From Microbacterium sp. AB (GTDB lineage: Bacteria; Actinomycetota; Actinomycetes; Actinomycetales; Microbacteriaceae): a stretch of 64,000 nt of DNA. Under the pieces are notes generated by a model, which did no database searches, had not been told where the DNA came from, and worked only from the letters and a program-made list of their open reading frames with translations. Positions 44,504 to 53,454 of the stretch are shown here, piece by piece (the stretch's first letter is position 1; every line of letters starts with the position of its first letter). The stretch is from assembly GCF_032878875.1 (NCBI RefSeq), contig NZ_CP118157.1:62001-126000 (forward strand), given 5' to 3'. The position numbers were made by a program, and so were the translations under genes.

Positions 44504-45874
44504 TCAGGCGGTCGTGGTCAGCGCGGCGTCGCGCGCGGGGAGGGGGAGCCCGAGGTTGTCACGCAGCGTCGTGCCCTCGTACTCGGTGCGGAGCGATCCG
44601 CGCTCCTGCAGCAGCGGCACGACCTCGTCGACGAACTCGTCGATGCCTCCCGGCGTGACGTGGCCGCCGAGGACGACGCCGTCGGCGCCGTCCTGCTGGA
44701 CGAACGCGTCGAGACGATCGGCGACCTGCGCCGCGGTCCCCACGAAGTCGGAGCGGCCGAAGGTCTCGAACGCGAGCTGGCGGAACGTCAGCCCCCGCTC
44801 GTCCGCCAGCTCACGCCATCCGCGCACCGTCTCGAAGCGGTCCTGGTACGTGAACGCCTTGCCCTGGACGATCGGCGCCGCGTCGGGGTCGGGCTGGACG
44901 TCCGGGACCGGTCCGTCGAGGTCGTACGACGAGAGGTCGAGGTTCCAGACCTGCTCGAAGCGCACGCGGATGGCCTTCTCGCTCAGCTGCTGCTCGAGAA
45001 CCCACCGCGCCTTCTCCTGCGCCTCGGCCTCGGTGTCGCCGATGACGTATCCGACGCTCGGCAGGATCTTGAGGTGATCGGGGTTGCGCCCGAACCCCGC
45101 CGCCCGCCTCTTGACGTCGGCGTAGAACGCCCGCGCCTCGTCGATGCGGTGATACGGCGAGAAGATGAGGTCGGAGTTCGCGGCCGCGAAGTCGCGGCCC
45201 TGGGGCGAGACGCCGGCCTGCACGATGACGGGACGGCCCTGCGGGCTGCGCGGCACGGTGAAGCGCCCCGAGATGTCGAACTGGGAGCCGCTGACCGCGA
45301 AGGAGCCCGCCTCGGCGTCGGCGAGGAAACGGCCCGACTCCTTGTCGGCGACGATCGCGTCCTCGGGCCACGAGTCCCACAGGGCGCGCACGGCGTTCAC
45401 GAACTCGCCCGCGCGCTCGTACCGCTGCTCGCGGGGGAGGAAGCCGCCGCGTCGGAAGTTCGATCCCGTGAAGGCGTCGAAGCTCGTCACGACGTTCCAT
45501 CCGGCGCGCCCTCCCGACAGATGGTCGAGCGACAGCAGCTGGCGGGCGAGCTCGTACGGCTCGTTGAAGGTCGCATTGATCGTGCCGACGAGCCCGATGT
45601 GCTCCGTGACGGCGGCGATCGCGGCGAGGACGGGCAGGGTGTCGGGACGCCCTGCGATGTCGTGGTCGAAGACGCGGCCGGCGCGCTCGCGCAGGGCGAG
45701 GCCCTCGGCGAGGAAGAAGTAGTCGAACCGTCCTCGCTCGGCCGTCTGCGCGACCTGTCGGAAGGTCGAGAACGCGATCTGGCTGCCCGCGTCGGGGTGC
45801 TCCCAGAGGGTGTGCTCGTTGACGCCGCCGACATAGGCGGCGAGGATGATCTGCTTGCGGGGTGTCGTGCTCAT
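44504..45874 (-). CDS. NtaA/SnaA/DszA-family FMN-dependent monooxygenase (second copy)
   Basis: A 456-residue long-type monooxygenase. It has IILAAYVGGVNEHTLWEHP, FFLAEGLALRERAGR, the SGGRAGWNVVTSFDAFTG flavin-site motif, NFRRGGFLP and RSPQGRPVIVQAG, aligning along its length with the protein at 34558-35883 but clearly diverged. AGGAG lies six bases before the ATG. The short-type monooxygenase gene ends 32 bases upstream, giving the same short-then-long gene order as in the first module. Needs reduced FMN from a reductase located elsewhere. Confidence 0.9.
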   Translation of the reverse strand: MSTTPRKQIILAAYVGGVNEHTLWEHPDAGSQIAFSTFRQVAQTAERGRFDYFFLAEGLALRERAGRVFDHDIAGRPDTLPVLAAIAAVTEHIGLVGTINATFNEPYELARQLLSLDHLSGGRAGWNVVTSFDAFTGSNFRRGGFLPREQRYERAGEFVNAVRALWDSWPEDAIVADKESGRFLADAEAGSFAVSGSQFDISGRFTVPRSPQGRPVIVQAGVSPQGRDFAAANSDLIFSPYHRIDEARAFYADVKRRAAGFGRNPDHLKILPSVGYVIGDTEAEAQEKARWVLEQQLSEKAIRVRFEQVWNLDLSSYDLDGPVPDVQPDPDAAPIVQGKAFTYQDRFETVRGWRELADERGLTFRQLAFETFGRSDFVGTAAQVADRLDAFVQQDGADGVVLGGHVTPGGIDEFVDEVVPLLQERGSLRTEYEGTTLRDNLGLPLPARDAALTTTA

Positions 45875-45906
45875 CGGAGGCTCCTGCTCTGTCGTCGTCG
45901 GACGGC

Positions 45907-47094
45907 TCAGACGGCGGCCGCGTAGCGGTTGGGGACGTCGGTGGGGAGGCCGAGCAGACCGCGGAGGGTCTCGGCCTCGTAGGCGTCGTGGAAGATCCCG
46001 CGGCGCTGCAGCTCCGGCACGAGGTCGTCCGCGATGCGCGGGAGGTCGTCCGTCGTGACGGCGGGGCGGAGGCGGATGCCGTCGAAGCCGGCGGCGTGGA
46101 GGGCCGCGATCTCGTCGGCGATCTGCGCGGCCGATCCGGCGACGACGCGGGCGTCGGACGTGAGCGGCCGGCCGAGGCGGTCGAGGCGCGTGAGGCGGTC
46201 GGCGGCGGGCTCGTCGGCCGCGTCGAGGAGGACGACGAGATCGGCGAAGACCTGCAGCGGCAGTCCCTCGCGACCGACGGCGCGCTCGGCGTCGCGGACC
46301 TCGGCGAGCACGGCGGCCGCATGGTCGGCGTCGCGTGGCGTCGTGAACACGACGTCGGCCGACGTCGCCGCGAACCGGTAGGGGACGGGCCCGTGCGCGA
46401 GGGCCGTGACGACGGGCTGTCCCTGCGGCGGACGCGGGGTGATCGACGGGCCGCGCACGCTGAACCACCGGCCCTCGAAGTCGACGCGGTGGAGCTTGTC
46501 GGGGTCGAGGAAGCGGTCGGTGGCGGCGTCGCGGATCTCGGCGTCGTCCTCCCAGCTGTCCCAGAGGCGCCGGGCGGCCTCGACGACGTCGGCTGCCTCG
46601 TGGAAGAGCTCCTCGACGGCCGCGGCGGTCGAGTCGTCGATGCGGTCGATGCCGACGTCGCGGCGGCCGAAGTGGCCGGCCTCGTCGCGGCGGACGGAGT
46701 TGCGGGCCTGCCATCCGGCGCGGCCCTCGCTGATGTGGTCGAGGGTGGCGATGCCCTTGGAGACGTGGAACGGCTCGGTGTGCGTGACCGTGGCGACCGG
46801 GACGAGCCCGATGCGCGAGGTGAGCGGGGCGATCCGCGAGGCGACGAGGACGGCGTCGAGTCGGCCACGGACCTCGTCGGTGCGATCGTCGGCGGCGAAC
46901 GGGTCGCTCGACTGCAGCGACAGGCTGTCGTCGATGGTGACGAAGTCGACGAGCCCGCGCTCGGCCTGCTGCGCCTGGTCGGCCCAGGAGGCGGCCGTGA
47001 ACAGCTCGGTCGGACGGGCGGACGGCTCGCGCCAGGCGGCGGGATGCCAGCCGGCGCCGTCGAGGGCGACTCCGAGGCGGATGCGGTGCGTCAT
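45907..47094 (-). CDS. Luciferase-like flavin monooxygenase, short type (second copy)
   Basis: A 395-residue paralogue of the protein at 33497-34561. Shared segments are FVTIDDSLSLQSSDPF, PLTSRIGLVPVATVTHTEPF, HISEGRAGWQARN and ITPRPPQGQPVVTAL, and the ending TLRGLLGLPTDVPNRYAAAV. It is about 40 residues longer, mainly by an insertion after the GRAGW motif (residues 150-185). AGGAG precedes the ATG. It leads the leftward four-gene operon with NtaA-type, DUF1684 and CE1758-type genes and is divergent from catalase across about 320 bases. Confidence 0.88.
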   Translation of the reverse strand: MTHRIRLGVALDGAGWHPAAWREPSARPTELFTAASWADQAQQAERGLVDFVTIDDSLSLQSSDPFAADDRTDEVRGRLDAVLVASRIAPLTSRIGLVPVATVTHTEPFHVSKGIATLDHISEGRAGWQARNSVRRDEAGHFGRRDVGIDRIDDSTAAAVEELFHEAADVVEAARRLWDSWEDDAEIRDAATDRFLDPDKLHRVDFEGRWFSVRGPSITPRPPQGQPVVTALAHGPVPYRFAATSADVVFTTPRDADHAAAVLAEVRDAERAVGREGLPLQVFADLVVLLDAADEPAADRLTRLDRLGRPLTSDARVVAGSAAQIADEIAALHAAGFDGIRLRPAVTTDDLPRIADDLVPELQRRGIFHDAYEAETLRGLLGLPTDVPNRYAAAV

Positions 47095-47418
47095 GAGGGT
47101 GCTCCTGTCCGGCGGCGCGGATGATCGCCGTCGGATCCAGGCTCCCGCCTCTCCGGGCACGGCGGCTCCACCGGGCGTCAAACGCGGACACGCCCGTTCA
47201 CACGCCGTAATGGGGAGGCCGTCGACGAGGTCATGAGAGCCGCGGCGCGCCGAGAGCGCCTCCGCCGCCGACGACATGATGCCGCCGTCTTCGCGCCTCG
47301 GGCTGCATGCGTCATTCGGGTTCGACCACGCCGGCACCCTCTCGCTCCGCCAACCCTCTTTTGAACTTTTCAAGAGTGTGCGAAGGTGGTCGACACGAGC
47401 AGAGAAGGGAAGAAGAGG
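47095..47418. other. 324-base gap upstream of catalase
   Basis: No gene is supported on either strand. The left part holds the 5' region of the leftward monooxygenase operon. The right part holds the AT-rich katA control element at 47356-47376. A possible GTG start for katA at 47386 is discussed with that gene. Confidence 0.5.
47356..47376 (+). promoter_or_regulatory. Candidate katA promoter/operator
   Basis: TTGAA (47361-47365) and TTCAA (47369-47373) flank a 3-base core, with partly symmetric CTC and GAG flanks. TTGAAC is also a fair -35 box. The element is the only AT-rich patch in the gap and may bind a FurA/PerR-like peroxide sensor, though no such gene is nearby. Confidence 0.35.
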
Positions 47419-48948
47419 ATGACGGACATCACGACCACGAACAGCGGTGCGCCGGTGGCGAGCGACGAGCACTCGCAGAGCGTCGGCACGGACGGCGCCA
47501 TCTCGCTCACCGACCACTACCTCATCGAGAAGCTCGCGCAGTTCAACCGCGAGCGCGTCCCCGAGCGGGTCGTGCACGCGAAGGGCGGCGGAGCCTTCGG
47601 GCGCCTGCGCATCACGAGCGACCTCTCCGCGTACACCCGGGCATCCCTGTTCCAGCCCGGCGAGGAGACGGAGCTGCTCATCCGGTTCTCGTCGGTCGCG
47701 GGCGAGCAGGGCAGCCCCGACACCTGGCGGGATCCCCGCGGGTTCGCGATCAAGTTCTACACGAAGGAGGGGAACTACGACCTCGTCGGCAACAACACTC
47801 CCGTCTTCTTCGTGCGGGACGGCATCAAGTTCCCCGACTTCATCCGCTCGCAGAAGCGCCTCCCCGGGAGCCACCTGCGCGACAACACGATGCAGTGGGA
47901 CTTCTGGACCCTCTCGCCCGAGAGCGCCCATCAGGTGACGTGGCTCATGGGCGACAGGGGGCTCCCGGCGTCCTGGCGCCACATGAACGGCTACGGGTCG
48001 CACACCTACCAGTGGATCAACGCCGAGGGCGAGCGGTTCTGGGTCAAGTACCACTTTCACACCGACCAGGGCCACAGGACGCTCACGCAGGACGAGGCCG
48101 ACGAGATCGCCGGGCAGGACGCCGACTTCCACATCCGCGACCTCTACGCGGCCATCGAGCGGGGCGACCACCCCACCTGGACGCTCAAGGTGCAGATCAT
48201 GCCCTACGAGGACGCCAAGACGTACCGGTTCAATCCCTTCGACCTCACGAAGGTGTGGCCCCACGCGGACTACCCGGAGATCGAGCTGGCGAGGATGACG
48301 CTCGACCGCAATCCGTCGAACTACTTCGCCGAGATCGAGCAGGCCGCGTTCGAGCCCTCCAACTTCGTGCCGGGGATCGACGCGAGCCCCGACAAGATGC
48401 TGCAGGCGCGCATCTTCAGCTACGCCGACGCCCACCGGTACCGGATCGGCACGAACTACCAGCAGCTCCCGGTCAACCATCCGAAGGCCCCCGTGAACTC
48501 CTACGCGAAGGAGGGCGCGATGCGGTTCGCCTACAACCCGCCGGAGGAGCCGGTGTACGCCCCGAACTCCGCGGGCGGACCGCGGGGCGACGCGGCGGCC
48601 GCGGGCGACGGCGGATGGCACAGTGACGGCGAGCTCGTGCGCACGGCGGCGACGCTGCATGCGGAGGACGACGACTTCGGGCAGGCCGGGACCCTCGTCC
48701 GCGACGTCATGTCGCCTGAGGAGCGCGACCGCCTCGTCGAGACGCTGACGGGGCACGTGGGCGGGGTCACCCGCCCGGACGTCCGCGCACGCGCCATCGA
48801 CTACTGGAAGCGGGTCGACCTCGGGATCGGCTCCCGGCTGGAGGCGGCGCTCCCGCCGATCGAGGAGCCGACGGCTCCCGGCGAGCAGCTCAGCGAGCCC
48901 AATCCCGACGGGCCCCGTGTCGGGACGGACGTCGCCGGTCGCATCTGA
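47419..48948 (+). CDS. katA: Catalase (monofunctional, haem)
   Basis: A 509-residue small-subunit catalase that dismutates hydrogen peroxide in the cytoplasm. The active-site His is in [12 protein letters not shown] near residue 57, the catalytic Asn in [17 protein letters not shown], and the proximal haem Tyr in [16 protein letters not shown] near residue 340. The C-terminal 120 residues are more variable. The ATG at 47419 is chosen because the purine-rich AGAAGGGAAGAAGAGG precedes it; a GTG at 47386 would add 11 residues. It lies next to the flavin monooxygenase island; uncoupled flavin oxygenases release peroxide, which gives a possible link, though catalase is a common stand-alone gene. 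Confidence 0.96.
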   Translation: MTDITTTNSGAPVASDEHSQSVGTDGAISLTDHYLIEKLAQFNRERVPERVVHAKGGGAFGRLRITSDLSAYTRASLFQPGEETELLIRFSSVAGEQGSPDTWRDPRGFAIKFYTKEGNYDLVGNNTPVFFVRDGIKFPDFIRSQKRLPGSHLRDNTMQWDFWTLSPESAHQVTWLMGDRGLPASWRHMNGYGSHTYQWINAEGERFWVKYHFHTDQGHRTLTQDEADEIAGQDADFHIRDLYAAIERGDHPTWTLKVQIMPYEDAKTYRFNPFDLTKVWPHADYPEIELARMTLDRNPSNYFAEIEQAAFEPSNFVPGIDASPDKMLQARIFSYADAHRYRIGTNYQQLPVNHPKAPVNSYAKEGAMRFAYNPPEEPVYAPNSAGGPRGDAAAAGDGGWHSDGELVRTAATLHAEDDDFGQAGTLVRDVMSPEERDRLVETLTGHVGGVTRPDVRARAIDYWKRVDLGIGSRLEAALPPIEEPTAPGEQLSEPNPDGPRVGTDVAGRI

Positions 48949-48958
48949 CGCGTGACGC

Positions 48959-48989
48959 GGGAGGGGGCGGACCGTGTCCGCCCCCTCCC
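48959..48989. terminator. Bidirectional terminator between katA and the ABC operon
   Basis: Perfect 13-bp stem (48959-48971 with 48977-48989, arms GGGAGGGGGCGGA / TCCGCCCCCTCCC) and a 5-base loop, between two convergent stops. Confidence 0.75.
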
Positions 48990-48994
48990 TCCGT

Positions 48995-49723
48995 TCACAG
49001 GACCTTCGAGAGGAAGTCGCGCAAGCGCTCGTTCTTCGGGGCGCCGAAGAGGTCGGCCGGTGCGGCCTCCTCCACCACGACGCCGCCGTCCATGAAGACC
49101 GTGCGGTTCGACACCTCGCGGGCGAAGCCCATCTCGTGCGTCACGAGCACCATGGTCATCCCGCCCGCCGCGAGGTCGCGGATGACCTGGAGCACCTCCC
49201 CGACCATCTCGGGGTCGAGGGCGCTCGTCGCCTCGTCGAAGAGCATGACCTCGGGGTCCATCGCGAGCGCCCGGGCGATAGCCACGCGCTGCTTCTGTCC
49301 GCCCGAGAGCGACGCCGGCCGGGCGTCGGCCTTCTCCTCGAGCCCGACACGCCGCAGCAGCGCCAGGGCGCGCTCGCGGGCCTGGGCCCTCGTCATCCGC
49401 CCCAGCTCGACGGGCGCGAGGGCGATGTTCTCGACCACGGTCATGTGCGGGAACAGGTTGAAGTGCTGGAAGACCATCCCGATCCGCTGACGCACCTCGT
49501 CGAGCTTCACGCTCTTGTCCGTCAGATCGACGCCGTCGACGATGACGTGCCCCGACGTGGGCTCCTCGAGCTTGTTGAGGCAGCGCAGCAGCGTGGACTT
49601 TCCCGAGCCCGACGGGCCGATGACCGCGACGACCTCCCCCTCGCCGACCCGGAGGTCGATGCCCTTGAGGACCTCGTTGTCGCCGAACGACTTGTGCAGG
49701 TCCTGCACGACGATCTTGCTCAT
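48995..49723 (-). CDS. Amino-acid ABC transporter ATP-binding protein (GlnQ-like)
   Basis: A 242-residue ATPase. Walker [10 protein letters not shown] is at 36-44, Q-loop [13 protein letters not shown] near 83-95, signature LSGGQKQR at 139-146 and Walker [14 protein letters not shown] near 158. It has the short GlnQ length. The ATG overlaps the stop of the fused binding-protein/permease gene by four bases. This and the fused gene form a complete two-gene importer for a polar amino acid such as glutamine. Confidence 0.93.
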   Translation of the reverse strand: MSKIVVQDLHKSFGDNEVLKGIDLRVGEGEVVAVIGPSGSGKSTLLRCLNKLEEPTSGHVIVDGVDLTDKSVKLDEVRQRIGMVFQHFNLFPHMTVVENIALAPVELGRMTRAQARERALALLRRVGLEEKADARPASLSGGQKQRVAIARALAMDPEVMLFDEATSALDPEMVGEVLQVIRDLAAGGMTMVLVTHEMGFAREVSNRTVFMDGGVVVEEAAPADLFGAPKNERLRDFLSKVL

Positions 49724-51198
49724 GCGGGGGACTTCCTCTCGAGACGGTTGGCGAGGACCGTCAGCAGCGTGATGACGACGAAGTAGATCAGTGCGACGAC
49801 GGTCAGCACCTGCGCCGAGAGGTACGTCGACGCGATGATCTGGCGGGACTGGAACGTCAGCTCGGCGAGGCCGATGGCGCTCAGGAGCGACGTGTCCTTG
49901 AGGGTGATGATGCCCTGGTTCACGAACGAGGGGATCATGATCCGGAACGCCTGCGGGAGGACGACCTTCCGCATCGTCTTCCAATGCCCCAGACCGAGGG
50001 AGCGCGACGCCTCGGTCTGGCCGGGATCGACGGCCTGGATGCCGCCGCGGATGATCTCGGTCATGTACGCGCCCGTGTTGAGGGAGAGCGTGATCGCGCC
50101 CGCCACGAACGGGTTGAACTGGAGGCCGGGGACGAGCTGCGGCACGGCGAAGAACACGAAGAACGCCTGCACGAGGATGGGGGTTCCGCGGAACACGTAG
50201 ACGTACGCGGTGGCGATCCAGCGGTACGGGAGGAAGCGCGAGATCCGCCCGAACCCGAAGACGACGCCGAGGACGAACGCGGCGACGATCGCGATGAGCG
50301 TCGCGAGGATCGTGAGCCACAGGCCGTTCATGAGGGCCGGCCAGTACTGCACCGCGACGGAGACGATGTCGGTCGGCTGGGCGGAGGCGCTTCCGCCGCC
50401 CACGTAGGCGTCGACGATCTCGTCGTACTCGCCCGACGCCTGCAGGTTCGCCAGGCCCGCGTCGAACATCTCGATCAGCTCGGCGTTCTGGCCCTTGTTG
50501 ACGGCGAGGCCGTACTCGCCGCCGAGCTCGGGCTCGCCGACGAGCCGGAAGCCCGACCCCTGCTGGATGCCGTAGGCGAGCACGGGGTAGTCCTCGAAGT
50601 ATCCGACGGCCTGACCGGCCTTCACGGCGTCGACCATGTCGGTCGTGTCCTGGTACGGGCTCACGCGGAAGCCGTACTCGTCCCTGATCTCGTTCGCGAA
50701 CGTCTGGCCCTGCGTGCCGGTCTTCACGGCGACCGTCTGACCGTCGAGGTCGTCGTACGACTCGATGCCGCTCGACTCGAGGACCCCGAGCTGGATGCCT
50801 CCGGTGAAGTACGGGTCGCCGAAGTCGAATGTCTCCTCGCGCTCGGGCGTGATCGACATGCCCGCCATGACCGCGTCGACCTGGTTCGACTGCAGCGCCT
50901 GCACCGCGGCGTCGAAGCCGAGCTGGCGGATGTCGACCTGGAAGCCCTGATCCTCGGCGATGGCGCGCAGAAGGTCCATGTCGATGCCGACGAGCTCGCC
51001 GTCGCTGTTCGTGAACTCGAACGGCGCGTACGTGGTGTCGGTGCCGATGACATACGTCTCGCCGTCGCCGGCTGCGGACGCGGCGGAGGCTCCGCCGATG
51101 AGAGCGGCGGCGGCCAGGGCGGACGCGAGCAGCACCGCCCCCGCGCGTCGGCCTGCCGTGCGCAGCCGGGCGGCGGCGCGGAAGGTCGTCTGGGTCAC
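49720..51198 (-). CDS. Fused amino-acid-binding protein and ABC permease
   Basis: A 492-residue two-part protein. Residues 1-45 form a Sec signal ([20 protein letters not shown]). Residues 47-270 are a family 3 solute-binding domain ([54 protein letters not shown]). Residues 285-490 are a GlnP-type permease with the EAA-like loop [20 protein letters not shown]. Such SBP-permease fusions are known in Gram-positive GlnPQ systems; the binding domain is tethered outside next to the translocation path. The GTG at 51198 is chosen for the GAGGAG site and because the signal peptide begins there. Confidence 0.92.
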   Translation of the reverse strand: MTQTTFRAAARLRTAGRRAGAVLLASALAAAALIGGASAASAAGDGETYVIGTDTTYAPFEFTNSDGELVGIDMDLLRAIAEDQGFQVDIRQLGFDAAVQALQSNQVDAVMAGMSITPEREETFDFGDPYFTGGIQLGVLESSGIESYDDLDGQTVAVKTGTQGQTFANEIRDEYGFRVSPYQDTTDMVDAVKAGQAVGYFEDYPVLAYGIQQGSGFRLVGEPELGGEYGLAVNKGQNAELIEMFDAGLANLQASGEYDEIVDAYVGGGSASAQPTDIVSVAVQYWPALMNGLWLTILATLIAIVAAFVLGVVFGFGRISRFLPYRWIATAYVYVFRGTPILVQAFFVFFAVPQLVPGLQFNPFVAGAITLSLNTGAYMTEIIRGGIQAVDPGQTEASRSLGLGHWKTMRKVVLPQAFRIMIPSFVNQGIITLKDTSLLSAIGLAELTFQSRQIIASTYLSAQVLTVVALIYFVVITLLTVLANRLERKSPA

Positions 51199-51261
51199 GA
51201 TGCTGTGCTCCTCGTGGTGGGACGTGCGCGACCGTGTGGCCGGCGCGACCATCCACCTTAG

Positions 51262-51408
51262 TCAACGGGGCGGGCCGGACCCGTGCGCGCCCCCTCTCGG
51301 AGCCCGTCGTGCTCGGAGTCGGTCGTGGCCGCCGACGACGCGGCGGGGGAGCGCCGCGCCGTCGAGATGATCGATCTCGGCGCCCATGGCCTCGAACCTC
51401 GTGTCCAT
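51262..51408 (-). pseudogene. Possible remnant of a small coiled-coil protein
   Basis: A 48-codon frame beginning [20 protein letters not shown]. The heptad-like M-x-x-R-F-E-x-M-x-A-x-I-D-x-L pattern resembles short repeat coiled-coil proteins, and it continues in frame upstream (GLRNE) without a start. It lies in the 250-base gap between two leftward operons, with no ribosome site. It may be a decayed gene or chance. Confidence 0.2.
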
Positions 51409-51451
51409 CTCGTTCCGCAGCCCGCAGTGCGTGCCGATCCCACCGACGCCG

Positions 51452-52462
51452 TCAGGAGAGCCGCGGCATCACGGGCTGGCCGCTGCGCACGGACGCGTAG
51501 GCCGCCTCGACGACGGCGCTCGTCCGGATGCCGGTGGCGCCGTCGGGATACGCCGCGTCGCCGCCCGTGATCGCGCCCAGGAAAGCGGCGATCATGCGCG
51601 CGTCCGCGTTCTCCCCGAACGGCATCCACAGCTGCTCTCCCCGGGCGGACGAGAACCCGTCCACGCGCTGCTCGAACGGGGCGATCGACATCGTGCCGGA
51701 CGAGCCGACCGTGAGCAGCGTGAGACCTCCCCAGACCGGATAGCCGTCCGGGCGCGACCAACTGCAGTCGATGGTGGCGATGACCCCGTCCGGATACCGC
51801 AGCGACACCATGCCCTCGGTCTCGACCGCAGTGCCCGGGTGCAGGGCTCTGCCCTCGACCGCGTACACGCTCTCCGGAAGCGCACCTCCCCGCAGCAGAT
51901 CCATGATGTCCGCGAGGTGGACGACATGGTCGGTCAGGGCCCCGCCGCCCGCGAGCGCCGGATCGGCGAACCACGATCGCGCGGCCGGCAGCTTCCCGTT
52001 GTTCGTGCCCGTGAACGAGACGATGTCGCCGAGCGCTCCCGCCTCGACCGACGTGGCGAGGGCGATCGCTTCGGGCGAGTACCGCACCGGGAACGCCACC
52101 ATCAGCACGACGCCCGCCTCACGGCAGGCGGAGGCCATCGCCGCGGCGTCGGCCGCGGACGTCGCCAGAGGCTTCTCGCACAGCACGTGGACGCCGGCTG
52201 CGGCCGCACGCTCGACGTCTTCGCGGTGCCGGACGTTCTCCGAGCACACGATGACGGCGTCGACCTCGGCGAGGAGCTCGTCGTAGCCCTCCCGGTATCC
52301 GACGCCGAGGTCGGCGGCGAAGGACGCTCCGCCGACCTCGCCGTCGGGCCTCTCAGCGTGGAACGGATCGCTCGCGACGACCTCGACCCCGGGCGTGGAG
52401 CCGAGCGCCGACGCATAGGACATCGCGTGCGTGTGCGCGAGCGACATCAGTCCGATCCTCAT
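51452..52462 (-). CDS. Gfo/Idh/MocA-family oxidoreductase
   Basis: A 336-residue NAD(P)-dependent sugar or cyclitol oxidoreductase. The Rossmann start is RIGLMSLAHTHAMSYASAL, unusual in that the GxGxxG stretch is replaced by a Ser/His-rich loop as in some trehalose/inositol-type members. The EKP motif is LCEKPLATS, and the C-terminal domain contains GGGALTDHVVHLADIMDLL with the conserved Asp/His catalytic residues. The ATG overlaps the stop of the preceding Gfo gene. Last gene of the CUT1 importer operon; it probably oxidises or epimerises the imported sugar together with its neighbour. Confidence 0.85.
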   Translation of the reverse strand: MRIGLMSLAHTHAMSYASALGSTPGVEVVASDPFHAERPDGEVGGASFAADLGVGYREGYDELLAEVDAVIVCSENVRHREDVERAAAAGVHVLCEKPLATSAADAAAMASACREAGVVLMVAFPVRYSPEAIALATSVEAGALGDIVSFTGTNNGKLPAARSWFADPALAGGGALTDHVVHLADIMDLLRGGALPESVYAVEGRALHPGTAVETEGMVSLRYPDGVIATIDCSWSRPDGYPVWGGLTLLTVGSSGTMSIAPFEQRVDGFSSARGEQLWMPFGENADARMIAAFLGAITGGDAAYPDGATGIRTSAVVEAAYASVRSGQPVMPRLS

Positions 52463-53454
52463 GCGGCCTCCTCCCTCGTCACGGTCAGGGCGCGTCCCGT
52501 CCGGGCCGATTCCTGCGCGTACCAGGCCAGCTGCACGGCGGACACGCCGTCATCGACGGTCACCGTCGCGTCGGATCCCCTTCGGATCGCGTTCAGGAAG
52601 TCGGCCAGCTCTCTCCGGTAGGGGTTCTCCTCCAGGCTGACGGAGGGGAGGAGCCCGCCGCCTGCGCGGGCGCCGGCCGGGACGTCGGCGCGGAAGGACG
52701 ACTCCGTCGCCGAGTCGTGGGAGGCGAGGCCGGCCGTGCCGACGACCTCGAAGGAGGTCCGGAAGGCGATGCCCTCCGCCCCCCAGTAGCCGGTCACGGT
52801 GGTCAGCGCTCCCGTCCGATGGGTCATGACGACGTGCGCGGCGCAGACGCTTCCGGGACCGCGATCGACGTGGCGGGCGAAGACGGTCGCGACCGGTCCC
52901 GCCGACCAGAGCGAGAAGTCCAGGTCGTGGATCATCTGATCGAGGATGATGCCGCCGGAGAGTCCCTCGTCCGCGAACCAGGACGACTTCGGTCTCGCCC
53001 CGCCGCGCACGAAGCGCTGCACCGCCACGCGGCCGATCTCGCCGCGCTCGACAGCCGTCCGAGCCGTCCGGTACGCGCCGAAGTAGCGCACGACGTGAGC
53101 GGGGTGCAGTGCGACGCCGGCCCGCCTGCACGCGTCCCGCATCTCGATCGCCTCCGCCGGGGTGAGTCCGAGCGGCTTCTCGCAGATGATGTCCTTGCCT
53201 GCGGCGGCGCACTCCAGCACGAGGCCCCGGTGCGTGAAGGTGGGCGTGCAGACGTCGACGATGTCGCAGCGATCGAGCAGCTCGGCCTTCGTCGCGCGCT
53301 CCCCGCCGCCGCAGTCGGCGATGAGCGCGTCCTCCCGGCCGTCCTCGGAGAAGACGAGAACCCTCAGGCCGAGCGAGAGCAGCGCAGGCAGGTGTGCGCG
53401 AGCGATGCCGCCCGCTCCGAGCAGGCCCATGATCGGCGCTTCATCGCTCCCCAT
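52459..53454 (-). CDS. Gfo/Idh/MocA-family oxidoreductase
   Basis: A 331-residue oxidoreductase with the Rossmann motif MGLLGAGGIARAHLPAL, ICEKPLGLTPAEAIE and the catalytic helix GGIILDQMIHDLDFSLW (Asp-x-x-x-H-D). Sugar-oxidising family members use NAD(P). The ATG at 53454 lies within the end of the binding-protein gene (14-base overlap); an ATG at 53475 would overlap further. It shares only general family similarity with the next protein, so the two likely catalyse different steps (oxidation and later reduction, as in sugar epimerisation). Confidence 0.87.
   Translation of the reverse strand: MGSDEAPIMGLLGAGGIARAHLPALLSLGLRVLVFSEDGREDALIADCGGGERATKAELLDRCDIVDVCTPTFTHRGLVLECAAAGKDIICEKPLGLTPAEAIEMRDACRRAGVALHPAHVVRYFGAYRTARTAVERGEIGRVAVQRFVRGGARPKSSWFADEGLSGGIILDQMIHDLDFSLWSAGPVATVFARHVDRGPGSVCAAHVVMTHRTGALTTVTGYWGAEGIAFRTSFEVVGTAGLASHDSATESSFRADVPAGARAGGGLLPSVSLEENPYRRELADFLNAIRRGSDATVTVDDGVSAVQLAWYAQESARTGRALTVTREEAA

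Noticed and set aside
47386..47418. GTG at 47386 as the katA start
   Set aside because: It would place the strong purine-rich ribosome site (47403-47418) inside the gene; the ATG at 47419 fits that site and the usual catalase N-terminus.
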